DNA from: UBA1731 sp963626295
GTDB lineage: Bacteria; Verrucomicrobiota; Kiritimatiellia; RFP12; UBA1067
Reading direction: 5' to 3'
Assembly: GCA_963626295.1 (NCBI GenBank)
Contig: CAVFWS010000124.1
Location: 1 to 5,082, forward strand
Length of the DNA: 5,082 nt
The notes beneath the pieces were generated by a model. That model had not been told where the DNA came from. It saw only the letters and a list, made by a program, of their open reading frames with translations, and did no database searches. Shown piece after piece: positions 5,043 through 5,082 of this stretch (position 1 is its first letter; every line of letters begins with the position of its first letter). A program made the position numbers and the translations under genes.

Positions 5043-5082
5043 ATGGAGAATCGGGGCTATCGCTACGGGAATGTCTTTGCGC
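5043..5082 (+). CDS. Start of an unidentified gene running off the right edge
   Basis: ATG 5043 is preceded by GAGG with 6-nt spacing and stays open to the window end (MENRGYRYGNVFA). An in-frame ATG at 5010 (MCSADLPVRSR before it) is an alternative start without a well-spaced ribosome binding site. An upstream consensus promoter at 4970-4980 supports a real gene here. Only 13 residues are visible, so no family can be assigned. Confidence 0.45.
   Translation, partial: MENRGYRYGNVFA

Noticed and set aside
1..5082. Mobile elements, CRISPR arrays, tRNA or rRNA genes, toxin-antitoxin or phage-defence genes
   Set aside because: Read on both strands, I found no transposase motifs, terminal repeats, spaced direct repeats, cloverleaf sequence or defence domains.

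Overview
This looks like a chromosomal segment from an anaerobic, LPS-bearing diderm bacterium, most likely of the PVC group (Kiritimatiellota/Lentisphaerota-like). That placement is an inference. It rests on a BamD-like/LptE-like pair (a Gram-negative outer membrane), a siroheme decarboxylase typical of anaerobes, GC-rich coding style, and a recurring TGTGGTATAAT promoter word. No rRNA or other phylogenetic marker is present to settle it. I see no mobile element, CRISPR array, tRNA or rRNA.

Left part (1-1308, + strand): the 3' part of a PTS EIIA-type gene, cut by the window edge, is followed closely by a second EIIA-type gene whose product carries an N-terminal coiled coil and a four-cysteine zinc ribbon. 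Both keep the phosphorylatable histidine in a PH(G/V)R context. They look like a regulatory (PtsN-like) PTS pair rather than a sugar permease.

Middle (1311-3878, + strand): a perfect extended -10 promoter just after the second EIIA gene drives three tightly packed genes. The first is a secreted TPR protein of the BamD type without a lipidation cysteine. The second is an LptE-like lipoprotein joined to it by an ATGA overlap. The third is a fused AhbA-AhbB siroheme decarboxylase, whose start lies in or directly after the end of lptE. Outer-membrane assembly and alternative haem synthesis thus appear to share one transcript. The predicted transcription start lies only about 4 nt before the bamD-like start codon.

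Right part (3906-5082): a convergent gene on the - strand encodes a secreted endonuclease/exonuclease/phosphatase (EEP) family enzyme. It is expressed from the same TGTGGTATAAT word, and its leader starts with a perfect 8-bp inverted repeat. Divergently, a third copy of the word faces right. Its predicted start of transcription falls on the ATG of a 15-codon ORF, whose stop overlaps a Shine-Dalgarno for a further ORF that runs off the window.

The points most worth following are the three identical promoter words with short leaders, the zinc-ribbon/EIIA fusion, the AhbA-AhbB fusion inside an outer-membrane operon, and the stem-loop at the start of the EEP leader.
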